This document shows, piece by piece, positions 17,897-27,038 of a stretch of 64,000 nucleotides of DNA. Within the stretch, counting starts at the first letter, position 1; each line of letters begins with the position of its first letter. Location of the stretch: the NCBI RefSeq assembly GCF_032598785.1, contig NZ_CP102984.1; one strand, 5' to 3'. Made by a program: the position numbers and the translations under genes. Origin of the DNA: Terrisporobacter petrolearius (GTDB lineage Bacteria > Bacillota > Clostridia > Peptostreptococcales > Peptostreptococcaceae). The notes under the pieces were generated by a model. The model saw only the letters and a list, made by a program, of their open reading frames with translations, was not told where the DNA came from and did not search any database.

Positions 17897-18354
17897 TACT
17901 TCACCTGCTTCTTATCTTCTTCACTTGTAATTATATATATACATAGTAGTATTGTACCTACTACTACAAAACAATCTGCTAAATTAAATACATAGTTCCA
18001 TATTATATGAAAATCCAAGTAATCAATTACATATCCTAATATAACTCTGTCAATTAAATTTCCTATAGCACCTGATATTACTAACAATATCCCAATTTTA
18101 CCAAGATCATTCACCTTTTTAGTATGTAAATAGTAAAGACCATAGCAAGAGGCAATTGCTGCAACTACTACAAAAATAGTTTGATTATTTTGAAGCATAC
18201 CAAAGGCTGCTCCCCTATTTTCTACGTAAGTCAAATTAAAAATATTATTTATAACAGGGATGCTTTCTACTCCTTTTAAATAATTTAGTACCCAATACTT
18301 TATTATTTGATCTAATCCAATTAATATAGCTACAATAAATTCATACATTTTCAA
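17896..18354 (-). CDS. lspA: Lipoprotein signal peptidase (signal peptidase II)
   Basis: A 152-residue membrane aspartyl protease that cleaves diacylglyceryl-modified prolipoproteins before the lipidated Cys. Four membrane helices are apparent. The catalytic dyad is Asp111 (GYVIDY) and Asp127 (FNLADC); GNLIDR at 99-103 and TYVENRGAAFG near 42-52 are also conserved. AGGAGG lies upstream. It would process the lipoprotein at the right end of this window. Confidence 0.97.
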   Translation of the reverse strand: MKMYEFIVAILIGLDQIIKYWVLNYLKGVESIPVINNIFNLTYVENRGAAFGMLQNNQTIFVVVAAIASCYGLYYLHTKKVNDLGKIGILLVISGAIGNLIDRVILGYVIDYLDFHIIWNYVFNLADCFVVVGTILLCIYIITSEEDKKQVK

Positions 18355-18390
18355 ATCCTCCTAAACAAGTCTCATCTTATTATTATACAA

Positions 18391-18433
18391 AAAAAGTATC
18401 TTTAAAGAAACAAATTTCTAAAAGATACTTTTT
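18391..18433. terminator. Terminator between the deacetylase gene and lspA
   Basis: Stem of 13 bases (18391-18403 with 18421-18433) with A/T runs on both sides, directly after the deacetylase stop. Confidence 0.85.
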
Positions 18434-18448
18434 TGTCTTGTATATTAT

Positions 18449-19234
18449 TTAATTAGGAGCCTTTTCATTGTTTGTATTCTTTTCTAAATGCTCTATTAAC
18501 TCTGAAATTGTTACAAATTTATATCCTTTTTCTAATAAGTTTGGAATTATTATATCTAGAGCTTCTATAGTTTGAGACTTAGGAGCTCTTATTTTATTAT
18601 AATCATGCAACAATATTATACACCCATTTTGTATTCCACTTTCTATAGATTTAACAATAGAACATACTCCTGGACTTTCCCAATCCTTAGTATCTACATA
18701 TGACCAAAGTACTATATTCATATCCTTTTCTTTTATTATGTTACACATATCTTTACTTATGGCTCTATATGGTGGTCTAAAAGTTTTTGGATATACTCCC
18801 GTTACAGACTTGACTGCACTTTGAGTGTCTCCAATTTCTTTTTTTATTTTGTTGTATCCATTTTTTGATACATTTATATGTGTATAGGTATGGTTTCCTA
18901 TTTCATGACCTTCTTCATATTGTCTTTTTATTATTTTTTTATTGTATTGAACTTTTTCTCCTATAACATAGAATGTTGCTTTAACATTGTATTTTTTTAA
19001 AATGTCTAGTATTTGTGGTGTGAAGTCTTCATCAGGTCCATCGTCAAATGTTAATGCAATAAGTTTCTCATCTGTATTGCCACATTTAATTATTAAATCT
19101 TCATAATCATTTTTTGATGTTTTTTCAAGTACATCGACTTCTATATCTTTATTAGATATGTTCTTAATACTTATACCTATTAAAACTATTGCACCCAATA
19201 TTAATGCATAAATAGCCTTTCTCACGTAAAGCAC
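18449..19234 (-). CDS. Polysaccharide deacetylase (NodB domain), membrane-anchored
   Basis: A 261-residue protein with an N-terminal membrane anchor (about 8-24) and an extracellular carbohydrate esterase 4 domain. TFDDGPDE (62-69) gives the catalytic base and metal Asp, GNHTYTH gives metal ligands His115 and His119, RPPY follows near 153, and LLHDY near 208 supplies the catalytic His. Substrates are probably N-acetylated wall glycans; whether vegetative or spore cortex is not clear. It lies 12 bases downstream of the DksA-like gene. Confidence 0.9.
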   Translation of the reverse strand: MLYVRKAIYALILGAIVLIGISIKNISNKDIEVDVLEKTSKNDYEDLIIKCGNTDEKLIALTFDDGPDEDFTPQILDILKKYNVKATFYVIGEKVQYNKKIIKRQYEEGHEIGNHTYTHINVSKNGYNKIKKEIGDTQSAVKSVTGVYPKTFRPPYRAISKDMCNIIKEKDMNIVLWSYVDTKDWESPGVCSIVKSIESGIQNGCIILLHDYNKIRAPKSQTIEALDIIIPNLLEKGYKFVTISELIEHLEKNTNNEKAPN

Positions 19235-19246
19235 TCCTTAATTATT

Positions 19247-19738
19247 TTATTCAGTTTCTCCATCTAAATCATTTTTATTTAAGTCGGTTAAATCTTTAAT
19301 ATACTCACTATAATACATATTGTCATATGAATTAAGTGGGTTTTTATCAAAATGTTCATTTTCATCCAGTGGCGTAATAATTTCTTTTGCACAAGAGGAA
19401 CAAAGTGTAGTTTCTGGTATTATATCTAATCTTTCTTGTTCTATTTTTTGGTGACAATTTGTGCAAATACCATAGCTACCATCAGAAATCTTGTCTAAAG
19501 CTTCATTTATTTCATTTAAAACATATTTTTCATGATTTATTAAACTATTATCCATATCGTTCATATATACATCTGTACCTATATCTCCTATATGATTATC
19601 TACACTAGATAATTCTCCACTACTATATTTTTCGCTAGTATGCTTAGTTGTGTTACCAAATAAAGTATTATCTTCCATTTCCTTTATGGTCTTTTTTACT
19701 TGAGTTTTTTCATTTTCTAGTTTTTTTCTGTAGTCCAT
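19247..19738 (-). CDS. TraR/DksA-type zinc finger protein (YteA/YlyA-like)
   Basis: A 163-residue protein with a charged coiled-coil N-terminal half and a C-terminal C4 zinc finger: Cys92, Cys95, Cys113 and Cys116 (YGICTNC ... LCSSC). Firmicute members (YteA, YlyA) lie between ileS and lspA in Bacillus, as here. DksA acts in the RNA polymerase secondary channel; YlyA has been linked to the sporulation polymerase, so a similar role is plausible but inferred. Confidence 0.87.
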   Translation of the reverse strand: MDYRKKLENEKTQVKKTIKEMEDNTLFGNTTKHTSEKYSSGELSSVDNHIGDIGTDVYMNDMDNSLINHEKYVLNEINEALDKISDGSYGICTNCHQKIEQERLDIIPETTLCSSCAKEIITPLDENEHFDKNPLNSYDNMYYSEYIKDLTDLNKNDLDGETE

Positions 19739-19754
19739 AATATCACCTCATTTT

Positions 19755-20237
19755 TTATCTATATTCTTGTACTATGTTTAATAATTTCGCTATGTACCTG
19801 CCAATAATAGGCAGGTCTACCCAACTAAATAGCATTCCAATCACTATGGCTGTAAGAACTGTAAATCCAATTGCTTGGCCAAACCCCTTTCCCACACCAG
19901 CAATAAAATTAATAATAAATAATCGCCTTTTACTATCTGTCAAATACATATAATCTCTAATTCTACTTCTTTCGATTATTATTATTAGCTTTTCTAAATA
20001 TCGTTTAATAATACCTAATTCTTTTTGTGAATTATCACTTAAATACATTCCATTAATAAGTCTATCAATATCTTCAATACTTACATATTCTTCAGTATTC
20101 TTTTTACATTTTTCTGTATAGGAGACCTCTACGGCCTCATCTATATCTAGATAGTTTTTATCTTCAACATTGAAATTTTCTTTTTTATTTTTAAATTTTT
20201 TAAGATTTTCTGCAGATATACGAGTTTTAAACTTCAT
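19755..20237 (-). CDS. DUF5665 membrane protein
   Basis: A 160-residue protein with a lysine/glutamate-rich N-terminal half (about 1-95), then RDYMYLTDSKRRLFIINFIAG leading into a membrane helix near 110-140 and an amphipathic C-terminal tail. That pattern matches DUF5665, which has no known function. It starts a group with the DksA-like gene (16-base gap) and the deacetylase. The N-terminal extension is longer than the bare domain and looks disordered. Confidence 0.75.
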   Translation of the reverse strand: MKFKTRISAENLKKFKNKKENFNVEDKNYLDIDEAVEVSYTEKCKKNTEEYVSIEDIDRLINGMYLSDNSQKELGIIKRYLEKLIIIIERSRIRDYMYLTDSKRRLFIINFIAGVGKGFGQAIGFTVLTAIVIGMLFSWVDLPIIGRYIAKLLNIVQEYR

Positions 20238-20308
20238 TATTCCACATCCTTTTATATTTTCATAACATCAAATTTAGTATATGAAGAAAACTTTTAAAAA
20301 TACAAAAT

Positions 20309-20341
20309 AAAGACTAAGTAATTTTCATTTTCTTAGTCTTT
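20309..20341. terminator. Hairpin upstream of the DUF5665 gene
   Basis: Stem AAAGACTAAG (20309-20318) with CTTAGTCTTT (20332-20341), T-rich on both strands. Probably a second stop signal behind mtnN. Confidence 0.5.
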
Positions 20342-20386
20342 CCCTTTTTATTATTAATTATTTAATTTATCTATGAGCACACAAAA

Positions 20387-20409
20387 AAGGAAGCCAAATT
20401 AGCTTCCTT
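20387..20409 (-). terminator. Terminator after mtnN
   Basis: Stem AAGGAAGC (20387-20394) with GCTTCCTT (20402-20409) and six T on the minus strand, just after the mtnN stop. Confidence 0.85.
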
Positions 20410-20414
20410 ATCTA

Positions 20415-21119
20415 CTATAATGCTCTTAGCATTTTTAGTACTATATCTTTTGAATTTTCAGCAGCTTCTATAACAAATTCATCATATGTTACATTAGCAC
20501 TTCCATCAGCTTTATCTGACATAGCCCTTATTATTACAAATGGAATATTATTCAAATAGCAAGCATGAGCAATTGCCGCACCTTCCATTTCTCCGCAATA
20601 AGCATTAAAATCATTTTCTAACTCTTCTTTTAATTCTTTAGAAGATATAAATATATCTCCTGTTGCTACTCTACCTTTAACGATTTTAAACTCCTTACCT
20701 TTTACTTGAGCAAGAGAAGATTCATATGCAGCATTTATAAGTCTCTCATCTGCTATAAATATAGAATTGTCCATTTGTGGTATTTGACCTTTTTTATAAC
20801 CAAAAGCTCTAGCATCCACGTCATATTGTATTGCTTCTGTTGATATTACTATATCATTTACATCTAGTGATGAGTGTATAGCTCCTGCCACACCTGTGTT
20901 AACTATGGCATTTACATTAAATTCACTTATTAATATTTGAGCACATAATGCAGAGTTTACTTTTCCTATTCCACATTGCACTAATACTATTTCTTTATCT
21001 TCTAATTTTCCTTCATAGAATGTTAAACTTGCTTTTTTAACAGTTTTTTCTATGTTCATTAAGCTTCTTAGAGTAGTGACCTCTAATTCCATGGCTCCGA
21101 TTATTCCTACTTTTTTCAT
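20415..21119 (-). CDS. mtnN: 5'-methylthioadenosine/S-adenosylhomocysteine nucleosidase
   Basis: A 234-residue hydrolase that splits adenine from methylthioadenosine and S-adenosylhomocysteine, and in some bacteria feeds LuxS. It begins MKKVGIIGAMELEV; GEMEGAAIAHAC carries the purine-binding Glu and RAMSDKAD the catalytic Asp. CTAGGAGGA precedes this ATG. A longer frame reaching back over the degV terminator has no ribosome site and was trimmed. No luxS is adjacent. Confidence 0.95.
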   Translation of the reverse strand: MKKVGIIGAMELEVTTLRSLMNIEKTVKKASLTFYEGKLEDKEIVLVQCGIGKVNSALCAQILISEFNVNAIVNTGVAGAIHSSLDVNDIVISTEAIQYDVDARAFGYKKGQIPQMDNSIFIADERLINAAYESSLAQVKGKEFKIVKGRVATGDIFISSKELKEELENDFNAYCGEMEGAAIAHACYLNNIPFVIIRAMSDKADGSANVTYDEFVIEAAENSKDIVLKMLRAL

Positions 21120-21173
21120 TTTTCCTCCTAGTTTACGTTCATTTTTAATAATAACATAGTTATTATTAAAAAA

Positions 21174-21195
21174 CCGTTCTAATAAATTAGAACGG
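21174..21195 (-). terminator. Terminator after degV
   Basis: Stem CCGTTCTAAT (21174-21183) with ATTAGAACGG (21186-21195), followed on the minus strand by TTTTTT. Confidence 0.9.
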
Positions 21196-21252
21196 ATATT
21201 TTCAATATATTTAATGATATGTTTTATATATAAATTTGTCAAGAAGCCAAAT

Positions 21253-22098
21253 CTATATAACTGCCACCAATACTGCGCCTTCTGATGTATAAACACCCAT
21301 AGATGGACCTATTTCCGTAACATAAACTTCTTTGAAGTCATGATAGTTTTCCAATACTTCTTTTACTTTCATAGCTCTTTCTGGGCAATTTGCATGTCCT
21401 ATAGCTAATTTAGTTCCACTTGTTTTATTTACATTATTTTTTATATAATCTATGACTTTATTTATTGAGTTTTTATCTCCTCTAGCTTTATCTATAGGCT
21501 TAACTAAACCATCAGCAATATGAACAATGGCTTTCAAGTTTAAAGCACCTATTATTTTTCCTGCTAAAGCATTTATTCTTCCACCCTTTATTGCATTTTC
21601 TAAAGTGTGTAAAGCACCATAAAATACTAACTCATGTTTTAGTTTTTCAATAGACTTTACTATTTCATCCATACTTTTGTCTTCATCTATCATATTTGCA
21701 ATTTTTGATACTAATAATGCTTGACCGATTGAGCCTGTAGTAGAATCTATTATTTCTATTCTCTTTTTGCTTTTGTTTTCTTCTTCATACATATTTTTAG
21801 CAAGTACTGCACTATTATAGATGCCTGATAATTTGCTTGTTAAACATAATACTATAATGTTGTCTTCCTCACAATCAAATGCATCTAAGAATTGATTAGG
21901 AGATGGACATGATGTTTTTGGTAATTCACTATAATCTTTCATCATTTCATAAAACTCAGGTATAGTTATATCTGTTCTTGTTGAATAACTTTTATCTCCA
22001 AAAGAAACCATTACATCTACTATTTCAACTTTACTACTCTCTATAATTTCCTTAGAAAGATCACAACTACCATCTGTTATTAATTTAATATTTTTCAT
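21253..22098 (-). CDS. DegV family fatty-acid-binding protein
   Basis: A 281-residue protein of the DegV (FakB-like) fold: N-terminal LITDGSCDL, TSCPSPNQFLDAF near 61-73, and GRINALAGKIIGALNLKAI near 173-191 forming the lipid-binding part. FakB proteins hand fatty acids to a FakA kinase; no fakA is adjacent, so the partner would be elsewhere. A strong promoter and TetR-type operator lie upstream, so expression is probably controlled by the divergent regulator. Confidence 0.92.
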   Translation of the reverse strand: MKNIKLITDGSCDLSKEIIESSKVEIVDVMVSFGDKSYSTRTDITIPEFYEMMKDYSELPKTSCPSPNQFLDAFDCEEDNIIVLCLTSKLSGIYNSAVLAKNMYEEENKSKKRIEIIDSTTGSIGQALLVSKIANMIDEDKSMDEIVKSIEKLKHELVFYGALHTLENAIKGGRINALAGKIIGALNLKAIVHIADGLVKPIDKARGDKNSINKVIDYIKNNVNKTSGTKLAIGHANCPERAMKVKEVLENYHDFKEVYVTEIGPSMGVYTSEGAVLVAVI

Positions 22099-22133
22099 TC
22101 AAAAATACCTCTCCTTAAATATAGTACATCAAA

Positions 22134-22149
22134 TCGGTCAACTGACCGA
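22134..22149. promoter_or_regulatory. Palindromic operator in the degV promoter
   Basis: TCGGTCA-AC-TGACCGA, a perfect 7-2-7 palindrome. It begins about 12 bases downstream of the degV -10 box, where a bound TetR-family dimer would block transcription. Confidence 0.75.
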
Positions 22150-22160
22150 ACAATAAGTAT

Positions 22161-22189
22161 ATTTTATCTTTTATAAAGATTTTTGTCAA
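22161..22189 (-). promoter_or_regulatory. SigA-type promoter of degV
   Basis: TTGACA (22184-22189), 17-base spacer, TAAAAT (22161-22166) on the minus strand, with the operator just downstream. Confidence 0.8.
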
Positions 22190-22219
22190 TATTTATAGAA
22201 TGAAAATGTTTTTTGTAGT

Positions 22220-22248
22220 TTGACAATATTTTTTTGTGACATTATAAT
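22220..22248 (+). promoter_or_regulatory. SigA-type promoter of the TetR gene
   Basis: TTGACA (22220-22225), 17-base spacer, TATAAT (22243-22248). No copy of the palindrome overlaps it. Confidence 0.8.
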
Positions 22249-22283
22249 AGGTGTAGATAAGTAAAGTTAGGAAGGTTTATAAT

Positions 22284-22880
22284 ATGAAATTAGATAGAGG
22301 AACCAAACAAAATCACAACATGAAGGAAAAGATTTTATTAACTTCTATTGATTTAATGACTAAAAATGGCATAAACAATACTTCTTTAGCAGATATTGCA
22401 AGAGAAGTTAACATAAGCAAGGGCACATTATACTATCATTATTCATCAAAAGACGATATTATATTCGACATAGCAGATAATCATTTAAGTATAATATCAG
22501 AAGCATTACTGGATTGTTTAAAAGAAATAAATTTTCATTTTACTACAGAAGAATTTGTATTAGTAGTTCTTAAAAATATTTCAAACATTGAAAGTACCGG
22601 TAGAATTCATATGTATTTAATTTGCGAAGCAATAATGGGTAATAATGCATTAAGAGATAGAATCGGTCTTAAATATGTTGAGTGGAGAACTACTTTAGAA
22701 AATCAAATGACGCAAATTATAAGCAACAAATCACATGCAAAAGGCGCTTCATTTTTATTAATGTCTATAGTAGATGGACTAGTAATACAAGCCCTTTTAA
22801 AAAGTGAAAAAATACCTTACGTAGAAATAGCTAAATTCTTAATAGATTATTCAAATAAAAATAGAACTACCTCTTTATAG
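22284..22880 (+). CDS. TetR/AcrR family transcriptional regulator
   Basis: A 198-residue repressor-type protein. The helix-turn-helix is TSLADIAREVNISKGTLYYHYSSKDDII (about 34-61), followed by a helical ligand-binding domain. GGAAGG precedes the ATG. It is divergent from degV, and a TCGGTCA palindrome lies in the degV promoter, so degV is the likely target. Because DegV binds fatty acids, a lipid or acyl ligand is a reasonable guess, but the sequence does not show it. Confidence 0.92.
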   Translation: MKLDRGTKQNHNMKEKILLTSIDLMTKNGINNTSLADIAREVNISKGTLYYHYSSKDDIIFDIADNHLSIISEALLDCLKEINFHFTTEEFVLVVLKNISNIESTGRIHMYLICEAIMGNNALRDRIGLKYVEWRTTLENQMTQIISNKSHAKGASFLLMSIVDGLVIQALLKSEKIPYVEIAKFLIDYSNKNRTTSL

Positions 22881-22902
22881 TTATTAACTAAGAGGTAGTT
22901 CT
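22863..22902. terminator. Terminator between the TetR gene and ileS
   Basis: A 13-base stem (22863-22875 with 22890-22902) overlapping the TetR gene stop, with T-rich runs on both strands, serving both convergent genes. Confidence 0.85.
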
Positions 22903-22919
22903 TTTATTCTATTAAGTTA

Positions 22920-25900
22920 TTATTTTCTAATAACCTTTATTCCTGTATCATGTCCATTTAAGTCAAACACTTCTAAAGTATTATCTTCTACTCTTTCTAT
23001 ATCTATTGCTAAAGTTTCGTTTTTGATATATTCATCAAAATTACTTATAGCCTTAGATATTTCATCATCACCACAGAATTTTATATCAATATTATCTAGT
23101 ACTTCAAAGTCATTAGATTTTCTTAATTGTTGAACTTTTGATATGAACTCTCTTGCATATCCTTCTTCTATTAATTCTGGAGTTAAGTTTGTATCTAGAA
23201 TTACAAATATGTTATTTTCCATACATACATCGAATCCTTCTTTAGAAGATATATTTATTAGTACTTCATCTTTGCCAAATTCAAATGTTTCTCCAACTAA
23301 ATCAACTGCTACTTTTTCCCCAGATTCTAACTTAGGTACTACTTCATTAGCATTTAATTTTCCTAAAACTCCAGCAAACATTCCCATTTTTTTACCTAAA
23401 ACAGGTCCTAAAGCTTTGAAGTTTGGTTTTAAGCTGTAGTTCATATATTCACTTAAATCAGCTGCAAACACAACTTCTTTAACGTTAAGTTCTTCTTTTA
23501 TCAAGTCTACAACATCACTTATTTGAGCTTCATATTTTCCATCAACTAAAACTTTTTGGATTGGTTGACGAACTTTTATTTTACTTTCTTCTCTAGATGC
23601 CCTACCTAAAGCAACTAAAGCTTTAGTTATTTCCATTTTTTCTTCTAATTCTAAATCTATTAATTCTTCATTAGCTCTTGGGTATGACGCTAAGTGAACT
23701 GATTCTTCATTAGTTAAATCTCTGTATATTTCTTCAGAAAGATGTGGAGCAAATGGAGCTATCATTCTACAAAGTTCAGTTAATAATTCATAAGTAGTAT
23801 TGTATACTGCTTTTTTATCTTCTGTTAACTCAGTAGCCCAGAATCTTCTTCTAGAACGTCTAATATACCAGTTTGATAAATCGTCATTTATGAAAGCTTG
23901 TATACTTCTTATCGTTTTGTTAACTTCGAATATTTCTAAATTTTCTTCAGTTTCTTTCTTTAAATGATTGAATCTTGATAATATCCATCTATCAAGTTCT
24001 GGTCTATCTTTGTAGTCAACAAAGAAATCATTAGGATTTACGTTATCTGTATTTGCATATAAAGCAAAGAAATTATATACGTTTTTAACAGTTCCTATGA
24101 ACTTGCTTTGCACTTCCCTAAGACCTGATTCGTCAAATCTTATTGGTGTCCATGGTGGAGATACGTATAATAAATACCATCTAAGAGCATCTGCTCCGTA
24201 TTTATCGAATAACTCAAACGGATCTACTGTATTTCCTCTAGATTTACTCATTTTCTTACCATCTTTATCAAGAACAAGGTCATTAACAAGTACATTCTTG
24301 TAAGGAGCCTTCCCTGTTACAAACGTAGATATGGCAAGTAAAGAATAGAACCATCCTCTAGTTTGATCTATCCCTTCACATATATAATCTGCAGGGAATA
24401 ATTGATCAAAGTTTTCTTTATTTTCAAATGGGTAGTGATGTTGAGCAAATGGCATTGCACCACTATCAAACCAACAATCTATAACTTCTGTCACTCTTGT
24501 CATTGGTTTACCACAACATTCACATTTTAAATGTATATCATCAACATAAGGTCTATGAAGCTCTACAGTTTTTGGATCTATATTTTCTATTGCTTTAGCA
24601 GCTAATTCTTCTCTAGATCCTACTGACTGTTTATGACCGCATTCACATCTCCATACATTAAGTGGAGTACCCCAGTATCTTGTTCTTGATACTGCCCAGT
24701 CATTTAAGTTTTCTAACCAGTTACCAAATCTTCCTTCACCAACGAATTTTGGATACCAGTTAACACCATTATTATTTTCTATTAATTTATCTTTTAGTTT
24801 TGTCATTTCTATATACCAGCTTGGTTTTGCGTAGTATACAAGTGGAGTTTGACATCTCCAGCAGTGTGGGTAATTATGTTCTACTTTTATTTTTGAGAAT
24901 AATTTATTTTCTTTTGCTAACCATTTTATTATTTCAACGTCTAAACCATCTTCCATAACAAATTTGCCTTCCCATGGAGTAGCTGTAAATTTACCACTTT
25001 CATCAACAGGTTGTAATACTGGTAAATTGTACTTTCTTCCTAAGTTGTAGTCATCTTCTCCAAAAGCCGGAGCAGTATGAACTATGCCTGTACCATCTTC
25101 AGTTGTTACATAATCTCCTAAGGTTATGAAGAATGCTTTTTCATCAGTAGTTACAAATGGCATTAATTGTTCATATTCAACACTTTCTAAGTCAGCACCT
25201 TTCATCTCTTCTAATATTTCATAAGTCCCTTCTCCTAAAACTTTATTAGCTAAAGGTTTTGAAACATAGTATATTTCATCATCTTTTTTAACTTTTAAAT
25301 AATCTACTTCTCCGTTTACTGTTAATGCAACATTTGAAGGTAGAGTCCAAGGAGTAGTTGTCCAAGCTAAGAAGTACTCATTTTCAACATCTTTTCTTTT
25401 GAACTTAGCTACAACTGTATTAGTTTTTACTTCTTTATATCCTTGAGCAACCTCATGGGAAGCAAGACCTGTTCCACATCTTGGACAGTATGGAAGTATC
25501 TTATGTCCTTCATATATGTATCCTTCTTTATTGAATTTATCTAATATCCACCAAACTGATTCTATATAGTTATTATCTAATGTTATGTATGGATTATCTA
25601 AATCAACCTCATAAGCCATTCTTTCTGTCATATTTCTCCATTTACTTTCGTAAGAAAATACTGACTCTCTACATTTTTGGTTAAATTCAGCTATACCATA
25701 CTCTTCTATTTGTTGCTTATTAGTTAAACCTAATTGTTTTTCAACTTGAAGCTCTACTGGTAATCCATGAGTATCCCATCCAGCTTTTCTTTTAACTTGA
25801 TATCCACTCATCGTTTTATATCTACAAACCCAGTCTTTTAAAGTTCTAGCAACAACATGGTGTATACCTGGGTTACCATTTGCTGTTGGAGGTCCTTCAT

Positions 25901-26033
25901 AGAATACAAAGCTAGGATCATTTTGTCCTTTTTCTAATGTTCTTTCTAGTATACCTATTTCTTTCCAATATTCTGACACTTGACCCTCAGCATCTTTTAC
26001 TGAAGAATCCACTAGTGGCTTAAATTTTGCCAT
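22920..26033 (-). CDS. ileS: Isoleucyl-tRNA synthetase, type 2
   Basis: A 1,037-residue class I synthetase charging tRNA-Ile. The HIGH-type motif reads GNPGIHHV near 52-59 and KMSKS is in GKKMSKSRGNT near 600. The zinc-finger-like CPRCG and CECCGK pairs lie in the insert. Length and the GIHHV form mark the eukaryote-like type 2 enzyme rather than the roughly 920-residue type 1. Type 2 enzymes often tolerate mupirocin. Expression is controlled by an upstream T-box. Confidence 0.97.
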   Translation of the reverse strand: MAKFKPLVDSSVKDAEGQVSEYWKEIGILERTLEKGQNDPSFVFYEGPPTANGNPGIHHVVARTLKDWVCRYKTMSGYQVKRKAGWDTHGLPVELQVEKQLGLTNKQQIEEYGIAEFNQKCRESVFSYESKWRNMTERMAYEVDLDNPYITLDNNYIESVWWILDKFNKEGYIYEGHKILPYCPRCGTGLASHEVAQGYKEVKTNTVVAKFKRKDVENEYFLAWTTTPWTLPSNVALTVNGEVDYLKVKKDDEIYYVSKPLANKVLGEGTYEILEEMKGADLESVEYEQLMPFVTTDEKAFFITLGDYVTTEDGTGIVHTAPAFGEDDYNLGRKYNLPVLQPVDESGKFTATPWEGKFVMEDGLDVEIIKWLAKENKLFSKIKVEHNYPHCWRCQTPLVYYAKPSWYIEMTKLKDKLIENNNGVNWYPKFVGEGRFGNWLENLNDWAVSRTRYWGTPLNVWRCECGHKQSVGSREELAAKAIENIDPKTVELHRPYVDDIHLKCECCGKPMTRVTEVIDCWFDSGAMPFAQHHYPFENKENFDQLFPADYICEGIDQTRGWFYSLLAISTFVTGKAPYKNVLVNDLVLDKDGKKMSKSRGNTVDPFELFDKYGADALRWYLLYVSPPWTPIRFDESGLREVQSKFIGTVKNVYNFFALYANTDNVNPNDFFVDYKDRPELDRWILSRFNHLKKETEENLEIFEVNKTIRSIQAFINDDLSNWYIRRSRRRFWATELTEDKKAVYNTTYELLTELCRMIAPFAPHLSEEIYRDLTNEESVHLASYPRANEELIDLELEEKMEITKALVALGRASREESKIKVRQPIQKVLVDGKYEAQISDVVDLIKEELNVKEVVFAADLSEYMNYSLKPNFKALGPVLGKKMGMFAGVLGKLNANEVVPKLESGEKVAVDLVGETFEFGKDEVLINISSKEGFDVCMENNIFVILDTNLTPELIEEGYAREFISKVQQLRKSNDFEVLDNIDIKFCGDDEISKAISNFDEYIKNETLAIDIERVEDNTLEVFDLNGHDTGIKVIRK

Positions 26034-26163
26034 GTTAAGTTCACCCTTTCTTGATTATTTATTAGTATAAAATTTAATTATTCCCATTTTTATTGACTTA
26101 AATGCCAATTCGAATATTTATAACTTCGGTTAATTTAATTAAAAATATGATATTTTGAATATA

Positions 26164-26410
26164 AAAAAACCCGTCCCCTAATAAAAGGGACGAGTTGAAA
26201 TCGCGTTACCACCCTAGTTCTACATATACTTAAAAATATATATAACACTCTATAGTTTAACGGCACTAACCGGCACAGCTTAATTAATTAAAATCTTTCA
26301 GCCTGCAGCTCCAGAGTGATCTTCAACTTTATTCAATACATTGGTTCTCAGCTTATCCAACTCTCTGTAAAATATCCAAAAGTTTACTCTCTCCATCATT
26401 GCTTTTTTTA
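26164..26410 (-). promoter_or_regulatory. T-box riboswitch of ileS (Ile specifier ATC)
   Basis: On the minus strand the conserved T-box AGGGTGGTAACGCG lies at 26202-26215. It is followed by a GC-rich terminator (26169-26177 with 26187-26195) and a run of seven T. The stem I region extends to about 26405. An ATC triplet at 26318-26320 in GAAGATCACTC sits where the specifier loop is expected, matching isoleucine. Uncharged tRNA-Ile would stabilise the antiterminator. Confidence 0.93.
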
Positions 26411-26484
26411 ATATATAATTATATTCTTAAAGTATACAATAACTTATCTTTTCAGTCAACATAATTATTATTTAAACATTTTTA

Positions 26485-27027
26485 TTATTCCATTGATGAG
26501 GCCACTTCATCCTCTGCTAAAATGCTATTATCATCTTCAGGCAAATCAATCATATTGAATGATTCATTACAGTGCTCATCTACATTAAAGAAAATCTCAT
26601 CTATGTTTGTCATTTCATCTTGAATTAAAGACTTAAATTTATTTCTAAAAATTTTAAACTCTTTAACTAAATCATCATATTCTTTTGTTAAGACTACTAT
26701 TCTTTCTTTACAATTTTCAATAATTTGTTTAGATTTTAGTTCAGCATCTTCTACTATTATTTTTGCCTTCTTGTTTGCAGCATCACAAGTATCCTTAGCT
26801 GCCGTTTGAGCAGTAATTAAAGTATCGTTTAAAGTTTTCTCTATAGTTTTATATCTGCTCACTTGTTCTTGATATAATTTAATTTTTTCTTTTAAATCTA
26901 AATTTTCTCTATATAGATTTTCAAAATCTTCTTTTACTTTATCTAAGAATTCATCAACCTCATCTTCATGGTATCCCCTAAATCCCTTTTTAAACTCTTT
27001 ATTTTCTATGTCCATTGGAGTTATCAT
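26485..27027 (-). CDS. divIVA: DivIVA domain cell division/polarity protein
   Basis: A 180-residue protein starting MITPMDIENKEFKKGFRGYHEDEVDEFLD, the membrane-curvature-sensing DivIVA N-terminus, followed by coiled coil (about 30-150) and an acidic tail. DivIVA marks poles and septa. AGGAGG lies upstream. It ends the sepF-ylmG-ylmH-divIVA run and precedes the ileS T-box. Confidence 0.94.
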   Translation of the reverse strand: MITPMDIENKEFKKGFRGYHEDEVDEFLDKVKEDFENLYRENLDLKEKIKLYQEQVSRYKTIEKTLNDTLITAQTAAKDTCDAANKKAKIIVEDAELKSKQIIENCKERIVVLTKEYDDLVKEFKIFRNKFKSLIQDEMTNIDEIFFNVDEHCNESFNMIDLPEDDNSILAEDEVASSME

Positions 27028-27038
27028 ATATTTTCCTC

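Noticed and set aside
21120..21296. N-terminal extension of mtnN
   Set aside because: It crosses the degV terminator and the degV 3' end; the ribosome site is at the shorter start.
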